A stretch of 64,000 bases of DNA from Cephalopachus bancanus. Taxonomy: Eukaryota; Chordata; Mammalia; Primates; Tarsiidae. The notes beneath the pieces were generated by a model, which saw only the letters and a list, made by a program, of their open reading frames with translations, was not told where the DNA came from and made no database searches. The stretch is taken from NCBI GenBank assembly GCA_027257055.1, contig JAPVLO010000055.1:9943501-10007500 (forward strand), given 5' to 3'. The position numbers and the translations under genes are program-made. Shown in pieces: positions 1 to 10,612 of this stretch; the stretch's first letter is position 1, and each line of letters starts with the position of its first letter.

Positions 1-253
1 GAGGTGTGTTGACTGATAACCTCCTAAAACGTCATTTTATAAAGATCAACAGTTTATGGTACCAAATTTCAGATCCAGTTTCTTCTAGAACCCTACCCAA
101 GTCTCACCATTTCAAACTTTTTAAGGACCTAGAAACTCACATAAAGTTAACCAGTGATGCCAACATGAATCTACTAAGTAATCGGGAACCCCCAGAAGAT
201 ACATTAGCAAATGGTTTGCATGCAGTCTAGTAGTGAAATAGCTCAATTATATT

Positions 254-311
254 TTCTCTCTCTCTCTCTCTTTCTCTCTCTCTCATGCTCCCTATTTGAA
301 AAAAAAAAAAG
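254..311. repeat. (TC)n microsatellite followed by an A-run
   Basis: A nearly pure TC tract (254-284) is followed after about 14 bases by a run of A (299-311). It is simple-sequence DNA. The 240 bases before it are AT-rich unique sequence in which I see no gene. Confidence 0.9.
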
Positions 312-399
312 GAAATTCCAAGCCACTCACCAATAGCTGAATTAAGATACATGGCTTAGACAGACAATACAACAGTAAAATAACAGCCATGAGCCCCCA

Positions 400-890
400 T
401 TTACATAGTGCTTAGTCTCCTAAGTGCTTCACGCATACTGACTCATTCAATCCTTATATAGATCCTATGAAGTCGAAACTATTATACCCACTTGACAGAT
501 GAGGAAACAGAGGCACAAAGAATTTTTTTTTTTTTTTGAGTTGGAGTCTTACCCTGCCGCCCAGGCTGGAGTGCAGCGGCACAGTGCAGCAGCTCAACCT
601 GCTGGGCTCAAGCGATCCTTCCGCCACAGCCTTCCAAGTAGTTAGAATTACAGGCGCGTGCCACCACACCCGGCTAATTCTTGATTTATTATAGAGATGA
701 GGTCTTGCCAAGTTGCCCAGGCTGTTCTTGAACGCGTGGACTCAGGCAATCCTCCCACCTCGGCCTCCCAAAGTGCTAGGATTATAGGCATGAGCCACCA
801 TGCCCAGCAGGCACAAAGAATCTTAAGTCATACAGCCAGTGATTGGCAAAGCCTGATTTCAACCCAGAGACTCTAGCTCCTGGGCCCACA
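400..890 (-). repeat. MIR SINE split by an Alu
   Basis: The left half (about 400-523) contains the MIR-like phrase GATGAGGAAACAGAGGCAC. The right half (about 809-890) continues it with the cATACAGCCAGTGATTGGCA part and the 'gatttcaacccagag' part. An Alu lies between the two halves. The sequence reads as the reverse complement of the MIR consensus. MIRs are ancient tRNA-derived SINEs, so the order of insertion is clear: MIR first, Alu later. Confidence 0.8.
524..808 (-). mobile_element. Alu element, minus strand, with 13-bp target-site duplication
   Basis: The element starts with the poly-T (complement of the A-tail), followed by GAGTTGGAGTCTTACCCT, and ends with the complement of the Alu head (gccaccatgcccagc). 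AGGCACAAAGAAT occurs at 511-523 and again at 809-821. That is a perfect 13-bp target-site duplication typical of L1-driven retroposition. The internal linker 'ttgatttattatagagatgagg' marks the AluJ-derived variant common in this window. Confidence 0.95.
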
Positions 891-2786
891 CTTTTGAACA
901 TTGATGTTGAAGAGGCTTCTGGAGCAGGACAACCCTGGATGCCTTTCCTCCACTTCGGAGGAAAGAGCTCTGAAGTGAAGGGAGAGAACTTTCAGACGCC
1001 TAACAGTCACAATATAAATTTTATAAAATCTCCCCCGAGCCACAACCCTTTCCCAGATGGCAACAGAAGGGCAGAAATGCCATTGTGTCACTGAGGTTCA
1101 CTCCCTCCATTCAACACAGACATGCTGGAGGGCCATGAAGCGAGCACTCACGGTGCCCAGCGTCAAGACGCCCAAGCACCACCGAGGAATGGGGGCCACT
1201 GCAGGAGGAAGAAGGCACTTCCTTTGTGGAGCCCAGGAGAGTCAATGGCTCTTACGTCCTTCTTAGGGCCAATCCCCAGGGAAGGTCCCCAGGAGCCCAG
1301 CACCCCCCTACAGGAGTTTCTTGGATGTTTCCTGCTGACCCCAGGCCACAGATCAGAGACTAAAGCACAAGTAGAAGGAGGATCCCGGGCCTGGCTGCCT
1401 CCTGTCTTGCCTCCACCACATCATGACCAAAGGGCATAGCACATTGGCGGGCTCCCCTTCAGTAACGCTCTGTTATACAGACGCAGGAAAGGCGCCAGGC
1501 TGGGAGAAGCCCCAGCCTCTGCCTCTACCTCCTGTTTGGAACACACACACAGACAGGTCATCGCGACAGAAAGGGAGATGATGCCATCTAAGATCAGAGC
1601 AGATGTGTCTGCTCAAAGAAGAAAAGAAGATTTCATAAGCTCCACGGGAACTTTCCCCCATTCCAATCATCAGCAAATAGTTCAACGTTCTCATTGAATA
1701 TCAAAAAGTATGTTTTCACAAATGACTTGTAAGAAGCCTTCTAACAGAAAAACTTTTGTTTTCATCTTGACCCAGATACTAAATACCACATAACTGACAC
1801 CGCCCAATGGAAGGCTCTTAATGTTGACCACAGTGATGAGAGGCTCATGTAGATGTGCTCAGACCTGCTCGCTGGGGCAACTGACAGAAGCATTTAGGCA
1901 ACAGTGCCGGTCTGCTGGGAAGGCTTGGGATGTTTTTTCTGTGTTCTCTGAAACCAGAGCAGGCGCTCTTGGAATGGTACAATAGCTTAGGGAGGGGACA
2001 CCGACATCTCAAAGGTCATGCTAGGCCGAAGCCACCCCACTCCCATCACAGATTCTGCTGATTCTCTGACCTCCCTGGTGGGGGAGTGAGGGGAGAACGG
2101 CTGGGCAGAAATGCCATGTCGCCATTGAGCCCATTCACGGTTTACCACAGGAGAGGGGACAGAAGGGCCTCTCGAAAACATGCCTTCCTAGAGCACAGCA
2201 CACACTCAGCAATATGAACATGGTTCACGGTTTCTGGGCAGGAAATGTCAAAGAATGAGGTATCTTGATGAAGGCAACCAAGAAATGAAAGCAGTCTGGT
2301 CTCAGAAACTAAACCGCCCTGCTCTCCTGGCCCCATCCCCCCAGGCCAAGTCCTTCGCAGGATCTCCCACTCGGGCCCATCTGTAGGAGTCACCCAAAAC
2401 CTGGCTGGCTGGTTTCTCCCTGCCTCTCACAGCATGGACACTGCCCCCACCGCTACCTACCTCGCCCCTCCCCTCATCCCCACCATCCTACTCTGGTCTG
2501 CATCCTCAGGCAGAGGGGGACGGGGTGGGGGAGGGCGATGCCACGGAGAAGGCTCGTGTTCTTTGTAAGGCAGGTCTCTTGCCAGTCCGGGGTGATCTTC
2601 CAAAGTGCAGAGTCTGGCCAGAGCTGACCAGTCCCTCTGTGGAGGCCTCGAGGATGCTGGTCATAGACCCAGCTGAGTGCTCTCGCCCCAGACTGCGACC
2701 TTGACCACGGCTATTTCATGGCTCATTTTGGTGGCCTAATTCGGAGATGGGCAATGGGCAAGCTGCCTCCAAGGGCCAAGGAGGAT
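891..2786. other. unique non-coding sequence, no gene recognised
   Basis: About 1.9 kb of moderately GC-rich sequence without a recognised repeat or coding exon. Short open frames of 60-105 codons on both strands lack splice context or recognisable motifs and look like chance. The last 300 bases become C- and G-rich toward the Alu and the CpG island. Confidence 0.5.
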
Positions 2787-2788
2787 AT

Positions 2789-3076
2789 CCCGGCTCGGTG
2801 GCTCAGCCTGTAATCCCGCGCCTTTGGGAGGCTGAGGTGAGTGGATTGCCTGAGCCCGCAGGTTCGAGACCCACCTGGGCAGTGAGACCTCATCTCTACA
2901 ATAAATCAAAAAATCACCCGGGCGTGGTAGCGCATGCCTGTAATTCCAGCTACTCGGAAGGCTGAGGCGGAAGGATCACCAGAGCCCAGTAGGTCGAGGC
3001 TGCGGTGGCCGGTAGCAGCAACTGCACTCCAGTCTGGGCGACAGCGTGAGACTCCAACTAAAAAAAAAAAAAAAAA
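2789..3076 (+). mobile_element. young-looking Alu, plus strand, abutting the CpG island
   Basis: This is a full dimeric Alu with the window-typical head GGCTCAGCCTGTAATCCC, the linker TACAATAAATCAAAAAAT, and the tail GACTCCAACTA followed by 17 A. It lies about 35 bases upstream of the CpG island and carries many CpG sites itself (for example in the 'cccgggcgtgg' stretch). That suggests it is relatively recent or protected from CpG decay by its neighbour. Confidence 0.93.
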
Positions 3077-3109
3077 TTGTATCACAGGAGATGTTTTGTG
3101 GCTGTCACC

Positions 3110-3850
3110 AGACCGGTCAGGGAGAACGCAGAGGGCACACGCCCGGACTGCGAGCGGTGGTGCCGGCCGGGGGCCCTGGAAGCCCGACAGCCGCTTCCTG
3201 GCCAGACCCAGCAGCAGCCGCGCCCACTACCGCTGTCTTTCCCCGTCCCAGACCGCGCCGTCTGGACCCCCTCCAGAGGGGAAACTGAGTCCGCGCAGCC
3301 AGCGAAGTTTCCAAGAACTCCGTCCCCCGGGGCCCTAGAATGCTGGCTCTGGACTGATCGGATTCTTAGACCCGGGTCGGTCACCTGCGTCAACAGCCCT
3401 GGGCGGAGCGCGCCACGCACCTGCACCTGCCCGGCTCCTGGGGTGGGGGCGGCTGGCCCTCCCCCCGGCTCCTGTCTGGGCGCAGCCCGGGCGCGCCTGG
3501 CGGGCGTGGAGGCCCCTCCCGGGGTGGGGGTGAGCGGGTTGGGGCACGGGGTTAAGGGGCCGGGGAGGGGCAGCGCTGTCTCCGTCTGCACCACGCCTTG
3601 CGTAAGGGCAACCCCTACCGGGCAGCTGAGAGCCCTCCCCTCTCTCTAAGCCTCCCACCCCCCTTCTCCCCAAACGCCGCCGATTCGCCCGCAACGCCCG
3701 GGCTCCTTTCTGCAAGCCCTGGGCCGGGTTACCCCGGTTCCTGCCGGATGCTGGGGGCGGGGCCAGGGGAGTAACTGGGGGTGGAGGGAGGGGTGCGGGG
3801 GAAAGTCGGGCCCCGGGAACGGTTGGGGCTGAGCGCGTTACACAGATCTG
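3110..3850. promoter_or_regulatory. CpG island, candidate promoter
   Basis: About 740 bases of very GC-rich DNA with frequent CpG, unlike the rest of the window. It contains GC-box-like sites such as GGGGGCGGGGCC near 3753 and G-rich runs such as GGGGTGGGGGCGG near 3438. No TATA box or start codon context decides a direction. Overlapping open frames on both strands (plus 3077-3649, minus 3082-3594 and 3335-3862) are Pro/Arg/Gly/Ala-rich, as expected when stop codons are rare in GC-rich DNA, and show no domain I recognise. In mammals such islands usually mark the 5' end of a gene. The gene body could run either way, and I cannot confirm an exon. Confidence 0.8.
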
Positions 3851-3864
3851 TGCAGCAGCCAAAC

Positions 3865-4230
3865 ATTCTCAAGCATTTCTAACTTTATTGAATATATATG
3901 TCTATATACACACACATGCATACATATATATTTTTTCAGTTCTTTCAGAAAGCAGAAAGAAGTGTGGAGAAATAAGTAGAGTCTCCTTTACATATTGAAA
4001 CATAGTAAATAAGGAACCACAGACGCGCCTTGGCATGGCCGAAGCCCGGGCTTGAATCGTCTTCCTCCCCACGGTTGGTAGATCCGTCATGTGAAATAAG
4101 ACATTCCAGCCGAGCTCGGTGAAGGGGAGGTGGAAAGAAGCCAACAGAACCTGCCCCAGGGCCTGCTCCCCCAATTCCCCCCCCCCGCCCCTGGGGGTGT
4201 GGACAAACAGGATCCAGCGATAGCATTCTT
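3865..4230 (-). other. possible minus-strand transcript 3' end with AATAAA signal
   Basis: On the minus strand the sequence ends in an AT-rich stretch with a canonical AATAAA (plus-strand 3884-3889, TTTATT), preceded by a (TG/TA)-rich run and a T-rich segment. This looks like the end of a 3' untranslated region. The upstream part (4020-4230) is less AT-rich and has several CpG. An open frame at 3902-4174 has no recognisable domain. It is inference that this is a real transcript end; the AATAAA hexamer alone occurs often by chance in AT-rich DNA. Confidence 0.3.
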
Positions 4231-4989
4231 AAAGGGTTAGATAAGGAAAACAGGTGCAGCCTGCCCGGTGCTTGTCTTCTGGCTTTTACTTGCTAGACAT
4301 ACTTAGCCTTTATTACCTATTGCACTATACTTAGGATCCCACTGGGTTTCCGGCCCTTTTCTGTTGGGCTGGTTTTCTTTTTTCTTGTTACCTTGTTGAT
4401 AAAAGTAAGCAGGTTCAATTCCATTTAAGATCTGTGAATGATTCTCACCCCCGCTCCCATCCCACAGTCTGCCCTCTGACCAAATCAAGTTTCCAGGTGT
4501 TCAATAATGTTGAATAATAAATATATAACCAACCTCAAAAATAAGTGCTGTGGTACAATACAGGAAAAGACCTCAAGTTTTCTACCCGGTTTCTATAGCA
4601 TTTCTTTGAACTCCCAGATTTCCTCACCCTACTATTGCAGTTTTTGTCTCCCCATTGATTTTTGTGTGTATCATTTGAAAATCCTAATTTCCAACCGAGA
4701 GAATGAATGCATTTTAAATGTGACACACAAGCAAGTCGAAGGGCTAGAGAGAAGATTTGAGTAGATTTTTTTTTTCTTTCCACACGTTTTTTATTCCACA
4801 TGGGAATGGGGAGGCTAGTCTTGAGGGAGTGTGTGAGATACTAACATGCATTCATTTGCCTGGCCTGAGCTTCTGTCTTTGTGGGTTAATTTTGTGGTTA
4901 GGACATATTTCATACTGAAATGAGGATTATTGCCTTCCTCTCACTATTACTAATTCGCAGTGGATTGGGGGAGTACTTGAACTTCAAGT
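4231..4989. other. AT-rich unique sequence, nothing recognised
   Basis: I see no convincing exon or classified repeat here. There is a short T-run near 4767-4775. The open frame on each strand (about 85 codons) has no recognisable motif. Confidence 0.5.
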
Positions 4990-5222
4990 GCTCATGTTCT
5001 TGCACTTGCCCAGCCAGACAAGGTGGGATGCCCGCCCAGACCACACATCCTGGCTGGCCTGTCAGCCCCTGCTCCAGTTCCAGTCTATGACCAGACCCGC
5101 TCCCGTAAGTTGGCACAACAGAGTTCGAACTGAGATGGTGCCAGGATTCAAACTCAGGCCTCCAGGCTTTAAACATTTGTGTACTAATCCCGCCCACCTC
5201 ACCACCTGAGCCACAACTGCAA
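4990..5222 (-). repeat. possible tRNA-derived SINE, minus strand
   Basis: Read on the minus strand, the element starts GTGGCTCAGGTGGTGAGG, which resembles a pol III box A. About 50 bases later comes GAGTTTGAATCCTGGCACC, which resembles a box B. This is the arrangement of tRNA-derived SINEs. The remaining 140 bases are a GC-rich body without an obvious A-tail. It is not a MIR or Alu by eye. The family is unknown to me; it might instead be unique sequence with chance promoter boxes. Confidence 0.35.
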
Positions 5223-7149
5223 AATACACTGACTTGACCAGGCAGAATTTTGCAATTAGTTACACAATAACTGGCATCAGGACATAAAACACATCAACTC
5301 TGCAAATTGAATTTTCAAAACCAGAGTGAATCTTCAAGCTTCTGTCTGGCTTTCCCAACCGCCCTGGTTGTTCCCTTCCACGTGAGAAATCCCATGTCCG
5401 CCCACCCCCACCATGCTGGCCGTGTAGGTTTCCTGCCACCACTTCGAATACACACATGTGTATCTGGCCACCAAATTCACCAAAATCAGTCACTCAGCAA
5501 CTGATTCCCCAAAGCAATCAGAAATAAATAATGACTTTGGGCTGATTCTTGATTTCATTCGGTCCTTTAAGCCCTGCTTATTTTGATGAAATAAGCATTG
5601 TTATTCAGTAGCCTGGGCCCATCTAGAACAGTGTCTGGCTCATGCGAGGTACTCAGTAAACACTGATTGTTGGACCCTCATATGCTAAAGAAGCCTCTGC
5701 TGTGATTCTCCTCTTCACTCTGGATGTTCCCTAAGAGCTCATCTGTTTGTTCTGGTTCTGGGTTCTCTCCTTCCCCTGCCCCTTGCTTATCCTGAGGAAC
5801 CCTACTCATGACATAAACCTGAACTGATCATCTCCAGGAAGGTACCCCAGCACTGGCCACCTTCCTCTGAAGCCAACACACAGCTTCAAGAGTCCCAAAG
5901 AATAGCACCATTTGTTCCCAGTCTACTCACAAGTCCACAGTGGCTCAAATTAAGCAAAGGGTGCCTGCTTCAAGGTCAGCAAGCACTGAATAAATAATTA
6001 AATTAAAAAAGGCCACCAACAATTGTATCTTCCTGTCTGTCCTTTTTTCTCTGTGTTCTTGGGCCAGCAGTGGGTTCCCTGACTTTTAGACTTTGTAGAC
6101 CACCGAATTTAAAAAAAAAAAAAAATCTGAGGCCTATCTGGAGTTTCTAATTTGCAATTTTTTCAAGAAAATCTATTTTTGAGGGATCATCATCATCATT
6201 TAATAAAAGAAAAGGCAGTTTTAAATAATAAAATAAAACCCTGTCTGCTGAATACACTTAGGAAGAAACTCTACCATAATTTTCCTTCCTTTACCCAGAT
6301 GCTTGAGAACTCTATGGAGAACTGAAGATGGCCTGGGCAAAGCCAGCGGGGACACACCCTCCAGGTCTTGCTCTGTGCTTCTGGCCTCATTTCCTGGCCC
6401 TCTGCCACTCTCCCATGCCATTTCTCATACCCCAACTTAGGGATCAGCCACAGACGCCTCCTTTATTGCAAACTGTCTACCTTTCTTTAAATCCTGCAAA
6501 AAGCCCCCAGTTTCTGTGAAATTGCCTAAACCCGACTGCCTCACTGGCACTTTCCTGATACCCAGGAATTTGAGGACGGGGCTGCCCTGCTCTACTGTGG
6601 ACAGATCCTCCCAAACCCATGCATGTCTGTTTCTTTTCTTTTCTTTTTTTTTAATGTAAGGGGGACAGGCAAATATCGACTCCCAAGCATCCCACAAAGT
6701 AGGCGGGTCAACCTTTACCCACTCAAAAATCCGTTTCCCATTAGCAGTGAGGATTCGGGCGTCACCCAGAATCGTTATTTTCCTTACTCATAAGTTTAAG
6801 GCATGTTTCTTAATGATCACTTTTCCTTTCCTCCCCACCCCCCCACCCCATGTTACCCAGGACCCAGTCAATGCCTATTGGTATTATTCACTGACTGATC
6901 CTCTTCCACTAAAGGTAAGGAAAATGAGCCCTAAGATTTCTTTAACTAGCAAAAGAACCAGTCACTGTCCAAATAAGATTCCTTACAACTGATGTCATAG
7001 GCCAATTTATTTTAAAGTCTGAATAAATATCAAGTCACTCTGGCAGTGTTGAAGATTACCTACCATGTTGTCAGCATGCCCAACACAAACAACGCCACAG
7101 AGATGCTCTGTCTTTTCAACATGAAGAAGGCAGTGTTTGAGTTATTTGT
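5223..7149. other. unique sequence with a short MIR-like 3' fragment
   Basis: Mostly unrecognised. Bases about 5625-5675 (AGTGTCTGGCTCATGCGAGG and the following 'actcagtaaacactg') match the 3' end of MIR or L2 in plus orientation. There is an A-run at 6110-6125. No exon is evident. Confidence 0.45.
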
Positions 7150-7415
7150 TTCCCTAGCCTAAAATGACCTCTGCTCCCCCTCAAAATCCTGGTCATCTTT
7201 CAAAACCTAATTCATGTCTCACCTTCTCTGTGGCATCTTTCTTGCATGTTCAGCCCTCTTGAATTCCTTCCGCCTCTGAATCCAACATCACTTCCAGTCA
7301 TTCAAATTAGCATTTAACTATAAGGCTCTCTTATCTTATTCACCATGGCTTCTTGTGGGTTATTCTGGTCTCCCCAAGAGATTGTGGTGGGTAGGATCAG
7401 TGTCTTCATGCCTTT
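7150..7415 (+). repeat. L2 LINE 3' fragment
   Basis: The order of phrases matches the L2 3' region in plus orientation: 'caaaatcctggtcatctttcaaaacct', then 'catgtctcaccttctctg', then 'agagattgtggtgggtaggatcagtgtc'. It is diverged and incomplete, as usual for this ancient family. Confidence 0.6.
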
Positions 7416-7671
7416 TGCTTTTTCTGGGTCCTGCCCAAGAGGACCAGGTGTAGTGCTGACCACTAGGAGGAACGCAAATGTCTTTACCAGGTGCTTGATT
7501 CAATCTTTCCATCTATGGTCAGTCTCTAAAGCAGTTCCTTTGTGACCAGAGACAGGAATCTGCAGAAGAGTTGGCAGATAAGATTGCTGTCAGTAACTGG
7601 GGAAGAGATTTGACCTTGACCCCTGCTACTTCTGAAAGATAGTAGCATCTTGATATAAGAATCTACTTGAG

Positions 7672-7968
7672 GCCGGGCTTGGTGCTTCAGCCTGTAATCC
7701 CAGCACGTTGGGAAGCCAAGGTGAGTGGATTGTCTAAGCCCGCGGGTTTGATACCAGCCCAGGCAACTTGGCAAGACCTCGTCTCTATAATAAAAAATCA
7801 AAAATTAGCGGGGCATAGTAGAGCACTCCTGTAACTCCAGCAACTTGGAAGGCTGAGGTGGAAGAATCGCCGGAACCAGCATGTCAATGCTGGGGTGACT
7901 GTGAGTGTGTGTGCCACTGTACTCCAGCCTGTGTGATGGAGTGAGATCCCAACTCAAAAAAAAAAAAA
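7672..7968 (+). mobile_element. Alu, plus strand, with target-site duplication
   Basis: Full-length dimer beginning GGCCGGGCTTGGTGCTTCAG and ending in a 17-A tail. AATCTACTTGAG lies just before the element (about 7660-7671) and AATCTACTCGAG just after (about 7970-7981), a target-site duplication with one mismatch. It has the AluJ-derived 'cccgcgggtttgatacc' box B region and several substitutions. Confidence 0.92.
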
Positions 7969-8184
7969 AAATCTACTCGAGAAGATCAAGGGAGAAAAAA
8001 AAAGCAAGCAATGGGTATTATGTGCAATGCATCATACTACTTAGCTAAATAACTAGAATAAGATATGGAACGCAAGTGCTATAAAAGAGATACAAAATGC
8101 TAGTGGGGTTCAGAGGAAAAGGAGAATCTTCCTGAAGGGAGAACAGGGCAGTGTTCACAGAAATGGAGGTAGTGGCAGGAAGCA

Positions 8185-8290
8185 ACCAGATCATGGAATC
8201 CATCACACGGGATTCAAGCCTTGGCTCTGTCATCTACGAATTGGTCTCAGGCATCAGAGTGCTTTGCTACTTGAAGTGTGTGGTCTGTGT
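8185..8290 (+). repeat. MIR fragment
   Basis: The phrase 'tcatggaatccatcacacgggattcaagccttggctctgtcatctacgaattgg' follows the MIR core in plus orientation. It is short and diverged. Confidence 0.5.
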
Positions 8291-8682
8291 CATGGGCACC
8301 GCCTGGGAGCTTTTTACAAACCTGGATCTCAGGTCCCACTTGAGGCCTGCTGGGTGAGAATCTGCATTGGAACTAGCTCCCCTGAGGATCCCTTGCACAT
8401 TAGAGTTGCTGTAGGGGGTGGGGTTTTGAGGCTTCTCACAGCTCCCCTGACACACACACATCCACTTCTTCTTACAGCAAACAGGAACTCCAGGGTCATT
8501 CCCCTCACCTTGCGAATCACTCACCAAGCAACCAGGGGGTGGAGTTTAACTGCTACAGCAGTCGTTCTATGGATGGGCCTATGGCACAGCTCAGGCCCAC
8601 CAGGGTCAGTTAGACAAAGCGAGGACTATTTGATGACTAGAAAAGACAACTTGGCTCTTTCTTTCAAGATGATAATGAAAGA

Positions 8683-8815
8683 GGGTGCTGGGTTGTCATT
8701 ACTGGGTGTGTTGGCATGATCATATCACTGCTTTGTGCCTTCCTAGAGAGGATGCTAGGTTTGTCACTACTGGGTGCTATCTGATGGAAGATGTTGGGTT
8801 TGTCACTGCTGTGTA
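8683..8815 (+). repeat. three diverged copies of a short GGTTTGTCACTACTGGGTG-like unit
   Basis: GGTGCTGGGTTGTCATTACT (8683), GATGCTAGGTTTGTCACTAC (about 8750) and GATGTTGGGTTTGTCACTGC (about 8790) are related and spaced about 68 and 40 bases apart. It looks like a small degenerate tandem array. No function is evident. Confidence 0.55.
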
Positions 8816-9129
8816 TAATATTGACTACTTGGGATCTGAAAATGCACCCACGGACCAAGGAAAGAAAGCAGTGGCAATATAGATATCCCTTATGGTGACC
8901 TTCTTTGAACCTGGATAGAGGGAGCTGGCTCTAAAAAACTGTTTTATTATGTGACTCAATAAATTCCCTACAGCTCAAGTCAGGCAGCTAAGGCTTTCTG
9001 ATACTTGAGAATGCGATTGCCTGTCTATAGCACCCAGTACTCCTCTTTGGCCCACAGTGAGCGCTTGGTATTAAGAATTGCTATTACAGTGATTGCTGTG
9101 GCAGTTGAATTTGAAGTCTCTGTTGATTC

Positions 9130-9431
9130 TTTTTTTTTTTTTTTTTTTTTTTTGAGTTGGAGTCTCACTCTTTCGCCCAGACTGGAGTGCAGTGGCCGCT
9201 CCCGGCCACCGCAGCCTCGACCTGCTGGGCTACGGCGATCCTTCCGCCTCAGCCTTCCGAGTAGCTGGAACTACAGGCACGCGCTACCATGCCCGGCTGA
9301 TTTTTTGATTTATTGCAGAGATGAGGTCTCGCCAAGTTGCCCAGGAGGATCTCGAACCTGCGGGCTCAGGCATTCCACTCACCTCAGCCTCCCAAAGGCA
9401 CGGGATTACAGGCTGGGCCACCAAGCCCAGC
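9130..9431 (-). mobile_element. Alu, minus strand, well preserved
   Basis: A 25-plus T-run (complement of the A-tail) is followed by GAGTTGGAGTCTCACTCT and the complete reverse dimer. TCTGTTGATT flanks both sides (about 9119-9128 and 9433-9442). Its sequence is very close to the elements at 22140 and 22827, which marks a lineage-specific subfamily. The 150-codon plus-strand open frame across it is simply translated Alu. Confidence 0.95.
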
Positions 9432-9507
9432 TTCTGTTGATTTTTCAATGGTTCTAATTTAAATGTAGACAAAGAAGGAGGAGCTCAAGACAAGTTGTGT
9501 TGACTTT

Positions 9508-9796
9508 TTTATTTTTATTATTTTTTATTTTTTGAGTCAGGGTCTCTCTGTCACTCAGGCTGGAATAGCAGCCTTGACCTTCTAGGTGCAGGCAATCCTT
9601 CCACCTCAAACTCCCAAGTATCTGAAACTACAGGGGCACACCACCATGCCTGGCTAGTTTTTTGTTTGTTTGTTTTTTGTAGAGACAAGGTTTTGCTACG
9701 TTGCCTAGGCTGGTCTCGAACTCCTGGGTTCAAGCAACCCTCCTGCCTCTGCCTCCAAAGTGCTAGGATTACAGGTATGAGCCACCACACCTGGCT
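9508..9796 (-). mobile_element. older Alu, minus strand
   Basis: This AluJ-like copy is more diverged than its neighbour at 9130 and has TTTGTTTGTTTGTTTTTTG in the middle A-rich linker. Near-identical flanks TTGTGTTGAC (about 9496) and TTGTACTGAC (about 9796) suggest an aged target-site duplication. Two Alus in the same orientation thus lie within 70 bases of each other. Confidence 0.88.
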
Positions 9797-10164
9797 TGTA
9801 CTGACCTTTGTCTAATCTAGACAAAACGGAGCTTTGGAGGTCATTATCTTTGGAAGAATAAAATTGGGGGGGGGCAAAAGTGGAAGGCTTGAATGTACCT
9901 GAGCAGGAGATCAACAATGTCAGCACTCAGACTTCATGAACTTAGTCTGTTCTCCTAGGGCAAGAAACGCTTCTTCTCTCTTCCAGTGCTTCCTTCCAGG
10001 AGCCTCTCTTACCTCCCACCTGGAGACAGAGAGTGCCCATCCAGTTGGTATTTTAGGATGCGTGGCTGGGCAAGCTTGGTTCAGCACCGCTCATCTTTTT
10101 CCTCTCTGGAGTGAACATGTTGGCGAAGAATATGAGTTCTCTGCTGCTGCTCTTGGCTGTTAGC
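9797..10164. other. unique sequence upstream of minisatellite
   Basis: I see no exon. There is a G-run at 9868-9876. The methionine-rich open frame that starts near 10111 runs into the minisatellite and is discussed there. Confidence 0.4.
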
Positions 10165-10612
10165 CATCCTGGGTCAGGCCATCATATCAGGGCCAGTTCC
10201 TCCCTCAGGAGCACACCTGCCCAGGTGGTCATACCTGGGCCAGCCCCTCCATCAGGTGTACACCTGTTCCAGGTAGTTATACTAGAGCAAGCACTTACAT
10301 CGGATGTACAACTGCCCCAGGCAGTCAAACCTAGGCCAGCCCTTTGATCTGGTGTATACCTGCCCCAGGCAGTCATACCAGGGCCAGCCCTGCCATGGGT
10401 ATCTGGCTGCCCTGGACAGTCATACCTGGGTCAGTCCCTCCATTGTGTATACACCTGCTCCAGGCAGTCATACCTAGACCAGCCCTTTCATCTGGTGTAT
10501 ACCTGCCCCAGGCAATCATACCTGGGTCAGCCCCTCCATTGGGTATATACCTGCCCCGGCATTCATACTTGTGCAACCCCTCCAATGGCATATGCCTGCC
10601 TCAGGCGAGTGC
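10165..10612 (+). repeat. 48-bp minisatellite, about nine copies
   Basis: The anchor GTCATACCTG or a variant recurs at 10182, 10229, 10277, 10325, 10373, 10420, 10468, 10516 and 10563, a period of 47-48 bases. The unit is roughly GTCATACCTGGGCCAGCCCC, then TCCATCTGGTGTATACCTGC, then CCCAGGCA. Because 48 is divisible by three, open frames of 63-136 codons persist on both strands with 16-residue periodicity. Occasional 47-bp units break each frame. I see no splice or start context that would make it coding. Confidence 0.93.

Noticed and set aside
3077..3862. Overlapping 170-190-codon frames on both strands in the CpG island
   Set aside because: Pro/Arg/Gly/Ala-rich in every frame because GC-rich DNA lacks stop codons. 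No domain, start context or splice support.
9005..9457. 150-codon plus-strand frame
   Set aside because: Most of it is translated Alu (a LSWSLTLSPRLECSG-type peptide), the usual Alu artefact. The same peptide appears at 22129-22356, 22756-23127 and 59185-59634.
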